Positions 9,790 to 19,723 of a stretch of 64,000 nucleotides of DNA are shown piece after piece. The notes under the pieces were generated by a model that was not told where the DNA came from, ran no database searches, and worked only from the letters and a program-made list of their open reading frames with translations. How positions within the stretch are numbered: position 1 is the first letter of the stretch; every line of letters begins with the position of its first letter. The DNA is from Flavobacterium phragmitis (lineage in GTDB: Bacteria; Bacteroidota; Bacteroidia; Flavobacteriales; Flavobacteriaceae). The translations under genes were made by a program, and so were the position numbers. The DNA is taken from the NCBI RefSeq assembly GCF_900112575.1, contig NZ_FOMH01000008.1, positions 186,001 to 250,000 on the forward strand, written 5' to 3'.

Positions 9790-10296
9790 TTAATGGATTT
9801 CCTTTTTTAAAAATAGTTGTTTTGCAGGAAGATTTTCGGTTATAGTTCCAAAATAATTAAATGCTGAGTATCCCATTTCAATTAAAGTTTCTTTTAACAT
9901 CAGATCAGTTTCAAAGAGTTTTACCCAAATAAAATCGTGTTTTCTTTGTCTGGCGATTTCTTCAGCACGAGTAAAAAGCAGCTGAATTTCTTCAACACTA
10001 AAATGTACGATATGCTCGATGCAGACGGGTTTTGAAGCTTCTATTTTTTCATTAAATATCCGGTTGGAATTCAATTGAAGAAAAGAAAAAGGAATTTCAT
10101 TTTCATGAATCCTTAAAACTTCGATGTTAAAATCATTTTGGACTTTAAAAAGTTCTGGAACAGAAAGATATTCAGAAACATACTGTTCTCCGACTTCTTC
10201 AGATAAAAATAAATCAGAGTAGAATTTTTTGGCTTTAGCTTCCATATTGGTAGCTGTGTCCTGTATTATAACTACAAATTGTGCTTTTTTAGACAT
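9790..10296 (-). CDS. GNAT-like acetyltransferase-fold protein
   Basis: A 168-residue cytoplasmic protein. The first 60 residues look like a fusion-free alpha/beta start, and the C-terminal half follows the GNAT pattern: a central strand (SKPVCIEHIVHFS), a helix (VEEIQLLFTRAEEIARQRKHD), then FIWVKLFETDLMLKETLIEMGYSAFNYFG, matching the family's 'vwe.N..a..fYek.GF' end. The pyrophosphate-binding loop (R/Q-x-x-G-x-G/A) is not obvious, so catalysis is uncertain. It lies just downstream of an AraC regulator on the same strand, 94 bases apart. Substrate unknown. Confidence 0.6.
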   Translation of the reverse strand: MSKKAQFVVIIQDTATNMEAKAKKFYSDLFLSEEVGEQYVSEYLSVPELFKVQNDFNIEVLRIHENEIPFSFLQLNSNRIFNEKIEASKPVCIEHIVHFSVEEIQLLFTRAEEIARQRKHDFIWVKLFETDLMLKETLIEMGYSAFNYFGTITENLPAKQLFLKKEIH

Positions 10297-10390
10297 GTTT
10301 TCAGGTATTGAATTTCAATACAAAACTGCACTTATTTGTTTGGCAAGAAAAGGGAAGGAAGTCTGAAATGTTGGTCAGAAAGTCGGTTTT

Positions 10391-11248
10391 CTAAATACTG
10401 TTTCGATATTCTAAAGGAGAAAGCTTTGTGTAGTTTTTAAAGAATTTGCCAAAAACAGACTGGTTCGAAAAATGCAAGATATCACTGATTTGATTAATCG
10501 TTAATGATTTATTCTGAAGTAGTACTTTGGCTTCCAAAATAATCATTTCATCAATCCATTCACGAGTCGTTTTACCGCTGTTATTTTTAATCACTTCTGA
10601 AAGATATTTTCGCGTCACATTTAGACTTTCCGCATAATAAGACGGAGAACGATGTTGAATAAAATCTTTTACCAAAAGTGCTTTAAATCTTTCAAACAAC
10701 GGATTCTGACCTTCCCTTTGCGGCAGATTTTGTTTCATCGAATCCAGTTCAAATATCAAAACATACAAATAACTTCGAAGAATAGAAGCCTGATGAAAAT
10801 GATCTGTTTGAAGATTTTCCTCGATTAAATTAAAAAGCTGTTCGAATTTGGTTTTGTTTTTTTTCTCCAAAGGAAATACGTGCATTGCACTGTTTTCGAA
10901 AAAATCATATTGAGAAAGAAAAAATACATTGGTTTGCGTTTCGAGAAAAAACTTAGGTTTAAAAAAAATAATATCCATTAAAATTTCCTCGCTGTTTTTG
11001 CTGAAACTTCGAATGACATTTGGCCCAAGCGCAAGCATAGCTGGAGCTTCAATCACGATTTTATCTAATCGTGTCTGCAATACAATGCTTCCCTTTTTCA
11101 GAAATTCAATCGCATAACTTTCAGCCCGATACGGAATATCAATGTACGGATGCTCTTCAATCTGTACATAAAAATAGTCTTTGTTGTGGTTTTCGTCTGT
11201 AAACAGGCTTTTATGATGCTCGAGTGAATAGGTATCGATTTTGCTCAT
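10391..11248 (-). CDS. AraC-family transcriptional regulator
   Basis: A 285-residue regulator. The N-terminal part resembles an AraC cupin-like ligand domain (FYVQIEEHPYIDIPYRAESYAIEFLKKG split across strands). The C-terminal 100 residues carry two helix-turn-helix motifs: SPSYYAESLNVTRKYLSEVIKNNSG and TINQISDILHFSNQSVFGKFFKNYTKLSPLEYR, the second being the AraC signature. It probably controls itself or the neighbouring GNAT-like gene downstream, but no operator is visible. Confidence 0.92.
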   Translation of the reverse strand: MSKIDTYSLEHHKSLFTDENHNKDYFYVQIEEHPYIDIPYRAESYAIEFLKKGSIVLQTRLDKIVIEAPAMLALGPNVIRSFSKNSEEILMDIIFFKPKFFLETQTNVFFLSQYDFFENSAMHVFPLEKKNKTKFEQLFNLIEENLQTDHFHQASILRSYLYVLIFELDSMKQNLPQREGQNPLFERFKALLVKDFIQHRSPSYYAESLNVTRKYLSEVIKNNSGKTTREWIDEMIILEAKVLLQNKSLTINQISDILHFSNQSVFGKFFKNYTKLSPLEYRNSI

Positions 11249-11316
11249 TTTCTATGGAGCTTTTTTTGGAAGTTTTATTTCTCAAATATAAGGAAAATTG
11301 CGTATTTCATGTAGAT

Positions 11317-11957
11317 ATGAGCCGTTCCTATGGAACTCATTTGATTGCGGTCAATTTATTCAACGGATTAAAATCCGTTGCTACAATATTTTTTCATTCC
11401 TACGTAATTTCTTTGATGGTTATCAATTTGTTTTGATAGATTAATTTAATAACGATGGCTTGTTACATTATTTGTCATTGCTAAAGAATCTGATTAAACA
11501 GTTCAATTAGATTTTAAGTCAAGTATATAAAAGAGCCGCTAGGCTCGAACTATTTTGTAGAGCCGGATTTTAATCCGGTTAAAAAAATCACGTCCAAATT
11601 TAAAGAGCCGTAAGCTCGATTCCTATTTTGTGGAGAAATGAGCCGTTCCTATGGAACTCATTTGATTGCGGTCAATTTATTCAACGGATTAAAATCCGTT
11701 GCTACAATATTTTTCCATTTCTACGGAATTTCTTTGATTGTTATCAATTTGTTTTGATAGATTAATTTAATAACGATGGCTTGTTACATTATTTGTCATT
11801 GCTAAAGAATCTGATTAAACAGTTCAATTAGATTTTAAGTCAAGTATATAAAAGAGCCGCTAGGCTCGAACCATTTTGTAGGGCTGGATTTTAATCCGGT
11901 TTGAAAAAATGGCCACCAAACTGGAGAGCCATAGGCTCGATTCATATTTTACAAAGC
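11317..11957. repeat. Tandem duplication of a 321-bp hairpin-rich intergenic unit
   Basis: The 836 bases between the AraC gene and the M16 peptidase hold no gene. Two head-to-tail copies of a 321-bp unit occupy 11317-11637 and 11638-11957. They are nearly identical over the first 250 bases and diverge toward the end. Each copy contains short palindromes: AACGGATT/AATCCGTT, GAGCC/GGCTC around GCTA, and CCGGATT-type hairpins near the end. No open frame of coding character was found in either copy. Confidence 0.85.
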
Positions 11958-11975
11958 GTTTCGTATTAAAACAAT

Positions 11976-12000
11976 AAAGGCTGTCTTGTGGACAGCCTTT
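11976..12000 (-). terminator. Likely terminator of the M16 peptidase gene
   Basis: AAAGGCTGTC (11976-11985) and GACAGCCTTT (11991-12000) form a perfect 10-bp stem with a 5-base loop, about 85 bases after the peptidase stop on the minus strand. The flanks are A/T-rich on both sides, so it could act in either direction. Confidence 0.65.
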
Positions 12001-12084
12001 AAAAACTAATTAAAATAAAAAAAATAAAAAAATCGATAAGAATATTTTAAACCCTGAAACTAAAAATGGGGTTAAAATTGATTC

Positions 12085-14880
12085 TTACTTTGCTTTCATG
12101 AGCACTTGTACGCTGTTAGATTTTTTCAAAGCATTTACTGTAAATTCTTTTAAATCTTTTGCAGTGATCGTGCTTAGTGTATTTTTAAGAAGTTCCATAT
12201 CAAGAGGTGTTTCGTCATTACGGACATAAGAAGTCAACGCACCCAGCCAATAACTGTTCTCTTTGATCTGTTCCTGATAATTTTTGATTATAGATTGTTT
12301 AATGTCTTCCAGCATATTCGCAGGAATGTTTTCTGTTTGTACTCTTGTTAGTTCTGCGTGAACGATTTTTATCAACGCATCTGCTTTGTCCGGATTACAG
12401 TCAAAATTGATTTCTAAAGAGTATAATGGAGAAGGGGATTGCGATAAATTGGCTCCAACTTGAACTCCGTAACTACCGCCTTCTTCTTCACGAATGGTTT
12501 CTAAATAACGTTTTTTCAGCCACTCCGAAACCATGAAACTCAGAATTTTGTTCTTTTTAGAATAGGTTACATCTTTATTTTCTAAATGAAGATAAACAGT
12601 CGTTTTGGGCGTATCCATCGTTCTGAAAATTGTTTTTTCAGTATTTCCGTCTTTCATATAAATTTTATGGTCGACGTATGTTTCTGTTTTTTCGCTTGAT
12701 GGAATATTGCCTAAATAGGTATTGATTACTTCAATATCTTTCTCAGAGATGTTTCCTACGAAAAGGAAAGTAAAATCTCCTGCATTAGAAAAACGTTCGG
12801 TGTAGAATTTCTTTGCTTTATTCAAATCAAAAGCATTGATGAAGTCTTGATTCAATAACCAATTGCGTTTATTATAATTGCTGTTTAAAACCGAAATCGT
12901 ATCACTTAATGCTTTTTCGTTGCTATTGTGAGCATTGTTGAGTTTGTTTTGGTACTGCTCTTTAATTTTGTCAAAAGTATTGGCGTCAAATCTTGGATGC
13001 TGAAAATATAAATAAGTGAGCTGTAACAAAGTTGTCAAAGATTCTTTATTGCTGCTTCCGTTAAAACCTTCATACAAGCCTCCAATATATGGATTCACGG
13101 TAGCTGTTTTACCAGTTAGTTTCTTTTTTAAATCGGTAAACTTATAATCTCCTAAACCAGAATATGAAGCCACACCAGTAGCAATCTGAGCTGACGGAAG
13201 ATCCTGCCAGTCTGCAAGCGAATTTCCTCCTGCGCTGTAAGCCGAAAACAAAATCTGGTCTTTGCTTAATGTGGTTGGATAAATAATCACTTTTGCACCG
13301 TTGGCCAAAGTATATTGTTTCGTATTCGCAAAAGCTTTAATGTCGCTGGTTTTTACAATCGCTTTTTCTGTCAATTGCTCTTTTACCAATGAAGCTGTAA
13401 GTTCTTCTTCTTTGTATGGTTCCAATTTGCTGTTTGAAATGGTTTTCATCGCATTCCAATAATCATTTGCTTCAGGAAATTTCGTTGCAGCATCTTCTGG
13501 AGCAGAAACCGATAATATTAAGTTTTGTTTTGGCTCTAAAGCTCTAAAGGCGGCATTTACCTGCTCGAGTGTAACTTTATCTAAGAAGCTGTTCATCCAT
13601 TTGTACTCTTGATCCATTGTCATAACTGGATTGGCTTCTAGGAAATACATCTGAAATTGTTCTGCCCAAGATCCGTTGCTGATTTTATCTTTATTTGCCA
13701 GACGATTGTCATAACTGCTACGCATTTTGGTTTTCAAGCGGTCTAATTCCTGCTGTGTAAAGCCGTTTTGAATGGCTCTTTCATATTCTCTATACGCTTC
13801 TGAAAAAGCTTCTAAAAACATGACTTTTTTAGGGGCAATATTCAATGAAAATTTGCTGTCTAATCTGGAAAGATTGCTATTAGATATTCCAAAAGATAAA
13901 GCAGCCGTTTCATTATTCAAGATATATTCTCCAAAACGAATATTCATTAACTGCATGGCAAGGCTTTCCTGCATGTTTTTGGTCATTTCAGTTTCGTTTT
14001 GCACTAAAGGTTTTGGTCTGGTATAGGACAGTGAAATCCCTGAGCGCTGTAATTCCTTATCGGTAGCCAGAACATAGCGATTTTCTTTTTGCACCGGAAT
14101 TTTTTCGTATTCTCTTTTGTTGATTTTCTTTGGAGTAGGTATCGAACCGAAAATCTCTTTAACGCGTTTCTCGATTAACGCCACATCGATATCTCCAACA
14201 ATAATGACAGCTTGGTTTTGAGGCTGATACCACTTTTTGTAATAATCTCTTAAAACCTGATATTTGAAATTATTGATGACATTCAAATCTCCGATTACAT
14301 TTCGTTTGGCATATTTAGAACCTTGAAAAACGACTTTGTCTATTTTTTCTCCGGCTCTGTAATCTGCATTTCTTCTGGTGCGCCATTCCTCACGAATAAC
14401 GCCTCTTTCGGCATCAATTTCGTTGTCGGCCAAAAGTAAATAACCTGACCAATCGTGCAATACATACATGCAAGAATCCAACAAAGTTTTATTTTCTGCA
14501 GGAACATTACTGATATTGTAAACGGTTTCGTCATAAGCCGTGTAAGCATTGATGTCTTTTCCAAAAGAAACACCTTGTTTTTCCAGCATATTGATAATTC
14601 CTTTTCCTTTAAAGTGTTCTGTACCATTAAAGGCCATGTGTTCCAGAAAATGAGCTAATCCGTCCTGATCGTCGTTTTCTAGAATCGCTCCAACATTTTG
14701 CACGAAATAGAAATCGGCTCTGTCTTTTGGCCATTCGTTGTGCATGATGAAATATTGCATTCCATTTTTAAGCGTTCCATGAGCCACTTCTTTGGGCAGT
14801 GGAAAAGTAGTTTTAAACTGAGCAGAAACCTGAGTTAAACCCAGAAATAGGAAATGCGCTAAAATTAATTTTGCTTTCAT
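12085..14880 (-). CDS. M16 family zinc metallopeptidase (pitrilysin-like), secreted
   Basis: A 931-residue peptidase with a cleavable signal peptide (about residues 1-21, ending VSAQ). The inverted zinc motif HFLEH lies at residues 77-81, and the third ligand is Glu158 in AERGVIREE, exactly 76 residues further, as in active M16 enzymes. Four M16 half-domains are present, so this is the long single-chain type that degrades oligopeptides in a closed chamber. It is probably periplasmic. It follows a SusCD-TlpA-S9 series on the same strand after a 233-base gap that contains a repeat element, so it may be a separate unit serving the same peptide-use role. Confidence 0.93.
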   Translation of the reverse strand: MKAKLILAHFLFLGLTQVSAQFKTTFPLPKEVAHGTLKNGMQYFIMHNEWPKDRADFYFVQNVGAILENDDQDGLAHFLEHMAFNGTEHFKGKGIINMLEKQGVSFGKDINAYTAYDETVYNISNVPAENKTLLDSCMYVLHDWSGYLLLADNEIDAERGVIREEWRTRRNADYRAGEKIDKVVFQGSKYAKRNVIGDLNVINNFKYQVLRDYYKKWYQPQNQAVIIVGDIDVALIEKRVKEIFGSIPTPKKINKREYEKIPVQKENRYVLATDKELQRSGISLSYTRPKPLVQNETEMTKNMQESLAMQLMNIRFGEYILNNETAALSFGISNSNLSRLDSKFSLNIAPKKVMFLEAFSEAYREYERAIQNGFTQQELDRLKTKMRSSYDNRLANKDKISNGSWAEQFQMYFLEANPVMTMDQEYKWMNSFLDKVTLEQVNAAFRALEPKQNLILSVSAPEDAATKFPEANDYWNAMKTISNSKLEPYKEEELTASLVKEQLTEKAIVKTSDIKAFANTKQYTLANGAKVIIYPTTLSKDQILFSAYSAGGNSLADWQDLPSAQIATGVASYSGLGDYKFTDLKKKLTGKTATVNPYIGGLYEGFNGSSNKESLTTLLQLTYLYFQHPRFDANTFDKIKEQYQNKLNNAHNSNEKALSDTISVLNSNYNKRNWLLNQDFINAFDLNKAKKFYTERFSNAGDFTFLFVGNISEKDIEVINTYLGNIPSSEKTETYVDHKIYMKDGNTEKTIFRTMDTPKTTVYLHLENKDVTYSKKNKILSFMVSEWLKKRYLETIREEEGGSYGVQVGANLSQSPSPLYSLEINFDCNPDKADALIKIVHAELTRVQTENIPANMLEDIKQSIIKNYQEQIKENSYWLGALTSYVRNDETPLDMELLKNTLSTITAKDLKEFTVNALKKSNSVQVLMKAK

Positions 14881-14978
14881 TGTTGATCCTTATTGTTCTT
14901 TTTTTGATTGAATTTTAGTTGGAATAGGATATAAGAAGTCCCTGCTGTTTCATTTGTCTTCAAAAACAGCTGTAATGG

Positions 14979-15099
14979 AACACGGATGAAACGGATTCGC
15001 CCTGCGAAAACGCGGATTTACACAGATAACATATTCAAAAATAAAATCTGTTTAATCCGCGTCTTCGTGATAGCGAATCAGCAAAATCAGTGTCTAATT
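14979..15099. repeat. Dyad repeat element, copy 1 (CGCGTCTTCG family)
   Basis: A gene-free stretch between the M16 and S9 peptidase genes. It begins with CACGGATGAAACGGATTCGC and ends with AATCCGCGTCTTCG followed by TGATAGCGAATC, forming interrupted inverted repeats. A second copy with the same order of blocks lies at 34593-34701. Confidence 0.65.
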
Positions 15100-15113
15100 T
15101 AAAGGCATTGTAA

Positions 15114-17711
15114 TTACATCCAGTCTGGTTTTGTAGCACCTTTTAAGTAGTAATCAAAATACTGTTGCATTTTGAGTGTCCAGTCTTTTCTATTGCTGGC
15201 ATCGTCTAAGGTATGTCCTTCTTTTTTATAGTTTACCAATAAAGCAGGTTTTCCTAAACGACGAAGTGCAAAGAATAAAGATTGTCCTTCTTGATAAGGA
15301 ACTGCGCGATCATTATCATTATGGAAAATCAAAATAGGTGTTTTAATGTTTTTTGCAGCAAATAAAGGCGAATTTTTGATGTATCCGTCAAGGTTATCGT
15401 GCATTGAACTTCCCATACGATATTGATCGGCTTCGTATTTAAACATAGTCGAAATTCCATTGGATCTCATAACAGGATAATTGGCAGTAAAGTTGCTTAC
15501 GCCAGAACCTACAATTGCACAAGTAAAAAGATCTGTTTTAGTGGTTAAGAAGGAAGTTTCGTAACCTCCAAAACTGTGTCCCTGAATTCCGATCTTACCT
15601 TTTTCAGTAATACCATTTGCAATTAAATATTCGACACCGCTCATGACATCATTGTAAACGCTGTTTCCAACATCACCATAAACATAATGAACGTCTGGCT
15701 GAAAAACGATATATCCTCTGCTTAAATATGAAGGAATATTAATGTTTGAAGAACTAACTTCTGGCAGCTGATATGCATTAAAATCGGTGGTATGTTTTTC
15801 GTAAAAATGAACAATTACGGGATATTTTTTTTTATTGTCGTAATTGTCTGGAAGATAAAGGTTTCCTTGGTTTTCTTTTCCGTTAAAGCTTTTCCATGTC
15901 AATATTTTTGCAGTTCCCCAAGCATAATCTTTTTGTTGCGGATTTATATCTGTCATTTTAGATTGTGAACCAAAATTAGCAGTGCACCACCATAAGTCTG
16001 GGAAAATAGTATAGCTTTCTTTGCTGAATAATACACTTGAATTATCTCCAGAAACAGCTTCAATTCGAACATTATAATCGGCATTAGCAAATACTTTTGT
16101 AATCGTACTATTATTAGCTAATTTATATACTCCTTTTGATTTGCTTTTGATATTAAAACCTATGAAAGTAATTGATTTTTTAGTGTCCAAATCTCCTATA
16201 AAGCCAGTTTCATTATAACGAAGCTCTACATTGTTTTTTCTTCCGTAACCTTGCGTGAGCGAATAAGCCTTTTTCTGATTCGTAAGATCGATTGCCCACA
16301 AATCAAACTGATCGTAAAGAACTACTGTATTTCCGTTGTTTAGCCAGCCTGCAATTCCGTATGCGCTATAAGCCGATTTCATGTCCACATTTTCATCAGA
16401 AACTGAGTAAGGAATTTGCGAACTAATGTTTTTAAACTGCATAGAGTCGGTAGCGAAAACGGTCCAGATCTTTTGCTTTTCATCATACATAACAGCAAAA
16501 GTTCCCTGCGGATTCCAAGTGGGACTTCCGAAAATTCCACTAAGTAATTTGGTAGTTTTTCCTGTCGAAGCATCAATCCAATATACATCGTTACGTTCAT
16601 TAAAAGTCCAATCTACTTCTACAGCATATGGTTTTTTATCAATGGCAAAAACACCTTTGAAGTTTCCAGATTCTGGAATTAAAACTTGATCAAATTCACC
16701 TGTTGAAGCAATTTTGATTACTTTTTTATTTTGAATGTCATAAATAAATTTCTGTTCACTTGGAAGCGTTTTCGTATTTCTTAGTAATTCCTGTCTGCGC
16801 TCCATAGTTCCCTGATTTGATCTCCAGATTTCAATATTCGATTTTGCAATCTGTGTATTTTCAGGACGTTTATTAGAATTTACTAATAGCGTTATAAAAC
16901 GAGTGTTTTCGTTTAATCCGTATGCTGTTTTTGAAATCGAATAACCAGATTCGCCTAACTTAATATCATCATAGTTGAATGAAATTTTTGTAGAATTATT
17001 ATTCAGATTAAAAGAATAAACCACATTAAAATCGGAGCTGCTATTGCCTTTCAAAGTAAAACTGCCGCCATTTTCTTTATCGTTTATTTGAAAATCGCCA
17101 AAATCAGAAGCTTTTCCGCTGTAAATAGTTTCTTGTTTTCCGCCAATTGTTCCATGTTTTAGAAAGACTTGATCTTTTTCTATCTGCACATAAACAATTG
17201 ATTTGTTTTTTAAAAAACGTGACGACTTAATGTTGCTTACAAAAGTACTGTCATTGCTCTCTAAATTGTAACAAACCAAACGCTGCAAGAAGAATTTTCC
17301 TTTTGGAGTTTCAGGGCGAGTGTAGTACAGGAAATCGGTTCCGTCAAGTGCATTTGTGTAATGCTTGCTTTTCCAAAGTTTTTTAACTCCTGTTTTTAAA
17401 TTCTGCAAAAGCGTGCTGTCATTTTTGCTGTACTGAATCCAGTCTTTTTTTCCAATGAACTTTAAATCACTGATATTCTCCAGCACCAATCGTTTACCTT
17501 TTGGAGCTTCCTGAATAATGATTTGCTTTTTGTTTTCTTTTTCTTCATCTTGAAAAACAGTATTATACAACATCCATTTTCCATTGTAGGATAAAGCTTT
17601 GCTGTTAATTCGCTGCCACGATTGGTATGCCGATTCGTCTACTGCTTTTTTCTGTGCAGATAAACTATGTGCACCCAAAGCGAGTGCACATAGTAAAACT
17701 ATTTTTTTCAT
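15114..17711 (-). CDS. S9 family prolyl oligopeptidase-like serine peptidase, secreted
   Basis: An exported serine peptidase of about 865 residues. I place the start at 17711, where the protein begins MKKIVLLCALALGAHSLSAQ, a clean signal peptide; the frame is open for eight more codons upstream. The first two thirds are a beta-propeller-like region with repeated WSTG-type strands. The C-terminal alpha/beta hydrolase domain has the nucleophile in IQGHSFGGYE, the Asp in FHNDNDRAVPYQEG and the His in YKKEGHTLDD, a complete triad. It begins 24 bases after the thioredoxin-like gene and is the last member of the SusCD operon, fitting a role in cutting imported or surface-bound peptides. Confidence 0.93.
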   Translation of the reverse strand: MKKIVLLCALALGAHSLSAQKKAVDESAYQSWQRINSKALSYNGKWMLYNTVFQDEEKENKKQIIIQEAPKGKRLVLENISDLKFIGKKDWIQYSKNDSTLLQNLKTGVKKLWKSKHYTNALDGTDFLYYTRPETPKGKFFLQRLVCYNLESNDSTFVSNIKSSRFLKNKSIVYVQIEKDQVFLKHGTIGGKQETIYSGKASDFGDFQINDKENGGSFTLKGNSSSDFNVVYSFNLNNNSTKISFNYDDIKLGESGYSISKTAYGLNENTRFITLLVNSNKRPENTQIAKSNIEIWRSNQGTMERRQELLRNTKTLPSEQKFIYDIQNKKVIKIASTGEFDQVLIPESGNFKGVFAIDKKPYAVEVDWTFNERNDVYWIDASTGKTTKLLSGIFGSPTWNPQGTFAVMYDEKQKIWTVFATDSMQFKNISSQIPYSVSDENVDMKSAYSAYGIAGWLNNGNTVVLYDQFDLWAIDLTNQKKAYSLTQGYGRKNNVELRYNETGFIGDLDTKKSITFIGFNIKSKSKGVYKLANNSTITKVFANADYNVRIEAVSGDNSSVLFSKESYTIFPDLWWCTANFGSQSKMTDINPQQKDYAWGTAKILTWKSFNGKENQGNLYLPDNYDNKKKYPVIVHFYEKHTTDFNAYQLPEVSSSNINIPSYLSRGYIVFQPDVHYVYGDVGNSVYNDVMSGVEYLIANGITEKGKIGIQGHSFGGYETSFLTTKTDLFTCAIVGSGVSNFTANYPVMRSNGISTMFKYEADQYRMGSSMHDNLDGYIKNSPLFAAKNIKTPILIFHNDNDRAVPYQEGQSLFFALRRLGKPALLVNYKKEGHTLDDASNRKDWTLKMQQYFDYYLKGATKPDWM

Positions 17712-17735
17712 ATTTTTTTGATTTTCAAAAAGCAA

Positions 17736-19712
17736 TTATTCGTTTTTCAAAGTATTGATGACATTTGTAAGTTCATCTACTAATTGTCCTGGATTTCCAG
17801 AATATCCTTCAGATGTAAAACGGATTTTTCCGTCTTTAATCACCACTTTTCTAGGAATACCGCTTGAATTAAAAATTTTGGCATATTGGCCAAAAGAAGC
17901 GTTGTTTGTGCCGCCGCCTTTTTTAACCAAATCAAAGTATGTATTGATTTTTAAGCCTTTTTCTTTTAGATAAGCCAAAGCTTCTTTTTTATAGCCTTCT
18001 TTAGTTTCCTGCGTGCTGATAAAATACACTTCAACTTGTTTGTCATCTTTAAAGTTGTTTACCAATTGTTGCATTGCTGGGAAAGCTTTTTTACAAGGTC
18101 CGCACCAAGTTGCCCAAAAGTCGATTACGATAATTTTACCGCTGTTTAAAGCCAATTCTTTTGTTTTTCCATCAGATGACTGCACTTTGATTGCAGGAGC
18201 TGCAATATCAATCAGGGCGATTTTTTCTTCCGCTTTGTTTTCTTTTTTCAACTGCTCTAAATAAGCAGGGAAATCAGCTTCTTTTTTACCTTCTTTTAAA
18301 TAGATTTCTTTCAGCTTAGCTGTTGCGCCTTCTGATAAAGTATTGGCTCTTGCCGCATTTTTCAAAACTTCAATAATTGGTTTATTAAATGCTTCTAAAG
18401 CTTTGATGTGGATATCGTTGATACTTGCTTTTTCGTAACGTTTTTCGAAAGGAAGTAAATCAAAAGTTTCTAAAACTTCTTTGTATTTTTTCAAAATATC
18501 GTACATACGAATCTGAATCACTAATTCGTTGTTAAGCTGATTTTTTGCATTTTCAGTGGCCTGATTTGGAGACCAATAAAGTCCTGATATATAAGACATA
18601 TCGTTTACTTTTTGCTGCATCTGCTGAATCATTGGCACTGCCATAGTTTCGATAACCGCTGGATCTACAACTTTTAAGTATAATGCTTTAGAAATATTCT
18701 GGTGGTAAGCATCATTTAAATTAGCAAAATTCATTGTTGGAATCATAGCCAAAATGGTTTTGTAATCTTTCGTTTCGAAATAATAACCAAACTGCATTTT
18801 TGTGATATTATCATAAAAGTACTGTTGAGATGGCGGAACTTCAGAGCTGTATGGAAAATCAGCCAAAAACTGTGTCATTACTTTGTTTCTTTCTCCAGCA
18901 TCTGCAATGGGCATAATCTTTTGATATGCTTTTTGTCTTACAAAAGCTCCTTTAGGAAATTGTTTTGTGATTACAGTTTCAAGAGAATCGGCCTTAGTTT
19001 TATTTTTTAAATCGAATAAATAAATATGATGCACTTTTGTGTACACTTCTTCTGGAAGACTTTTCATGTTTTTTGTAAAGTCGGCTAAAAACTTGCTTCC
19101 TAATTCCTGAAATTTTTCTGGTTTTTGTACTTTCAAAACTTGGAAATAAGTATCAAAAAACTCAGGAAATCTATTTCCGTTGGCTGAAACTTCCTTTTTT
19201 AACCAATATTCTGTAGCATCGCCATCAATAGAAAAATCTTTGAAGTAACCGCCAAACTGACCATTAAAGTCTTTGTTTCTAAAAGTCGCCCAAGCCAAAT
19301 CTGCTCCCGGCATTTTTACTTTTGGTTCTTTAAAAGCCACCAGCATATATCCTGCATCCTGATTTGTATCGGTAACTAATCCGTTTTCGGTATTGCCATA
19401 GAATTTGAAAGCCATAAAAGCACAGTTTTTTGGAACTGTAAAATCGGCGCTGTAAACAGCGCCATTTTTTTTCATTTTTAGATCTTCAATTTCCCATCTG
19501 TAATCATTAAAAACATAAGCATAACCGCTGATATTCTTAACGTTTTCTAGTGGCCCACCTTTTGGATTATAAGTCATGCTGAAAGTTGCTCCAGGAATCG
19601 GAATGTCTACCATTCCTTGCAATCTTGATTTAACTTCTTGACTCGTAACCTGTAAGGTAAAGGCGCAGAACGCCAATACCAATAATTTGATATTTTTAAT
19701 TTTTGTAAACAT
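17736..19712 (-). CDS. TlpA-like thioredoxin-fold protein, exported
   Basis: A 658-residue exported protein with a signal peptide (ending VTSQE) and a long N-terminal region without a motif I can name; it contains helical repeats between about residues 180 and 480. The C-terminal 150 residues are a thioredoxin/TlpA domain with WATWCGPCKKAF, an active CxxC redox pair, and a cis-Pro loop (SSGIPRKVVI). Such proteins often accompany SusCD pairs in Bacteroidota, where they are thought to handle disulfides in exported proteins or substrates. It starts 11 bases after susD, clearly in the same operon. Confidence 0.9.
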   Translation of the reverse strand: MFTKIKNIKLLVLAFCAFTLQVTSQEVKSRLQGMVDIPIPGATFSMTYNPKGGPLENVKNISGYAYVFNDYRWEIEDLKMKKNGAVYSADFTVPKNCAFMAFKFYGNTENGLVTDTNQDAGYMLVAFKEPKVKMPGADLAWATFRNKDFNGQFGGYFKDFSIDGDATEYWLKKEVSANGNRFPEFFDTYFQVLKVQKPEKFQELGSKFLADFTKNMKSLPEEVYTKVHHIYLFDLKNKTKADSLETVITKQFPKGAFVRQKAYQKIMPIADAGERNKVMTQFLADFPYSSEVPPSQQYFYDNITKMQFGYYFETKDYKTILAMIPTMNFANLNDAYHQNISKALYLKVVDPAVIETMAVPMIQQMQQKVNDMSYISGLYWSPNQATENAKNQLNNELVIQIRMYDILKKYKEVLETFDLLPFEKRYEKASINDIHIKALEAFNKPIIEVLKNAARANTLSEGATAKLKEIYLKEGKKEADFPAYLEQLKKENKAEEKIALIDIAAPAIKVQSSDGKTKELALNSGKIIVIDFWATWCGPCKKAFPAMQQLVNNFKDDKQVEVYFISTQETKEGYKKEALAYLKEKGLKINTYFDLVKKGGGTNNASFGQYAKIFNSSGIPRKVVIKDGKIRFTSEGYSGNPGQLVDELTNVINTLKNE

Positions 19713-19723
19713 TGTACGTTTTT

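Noticed and set aside
10929..11436. Plus-strand open frames opposite the AraC gene and in the 11.3-kb repeat
   Set aside because: The first is antisense to a clear AraC gene; the second runs through a hairpin repeat and has no protein-like composition.
11521..11640. tRNA or small RNA gene in the repeat region
   Set aside because: The short hairpins do not assemble into a cloverleaf and recur as part of the duplicated unit.
17711..17735. Start of the S9 peptidase at 17735
   Set aside because: The extra eight residues would precede a standard signal peptide that starts at 17711.
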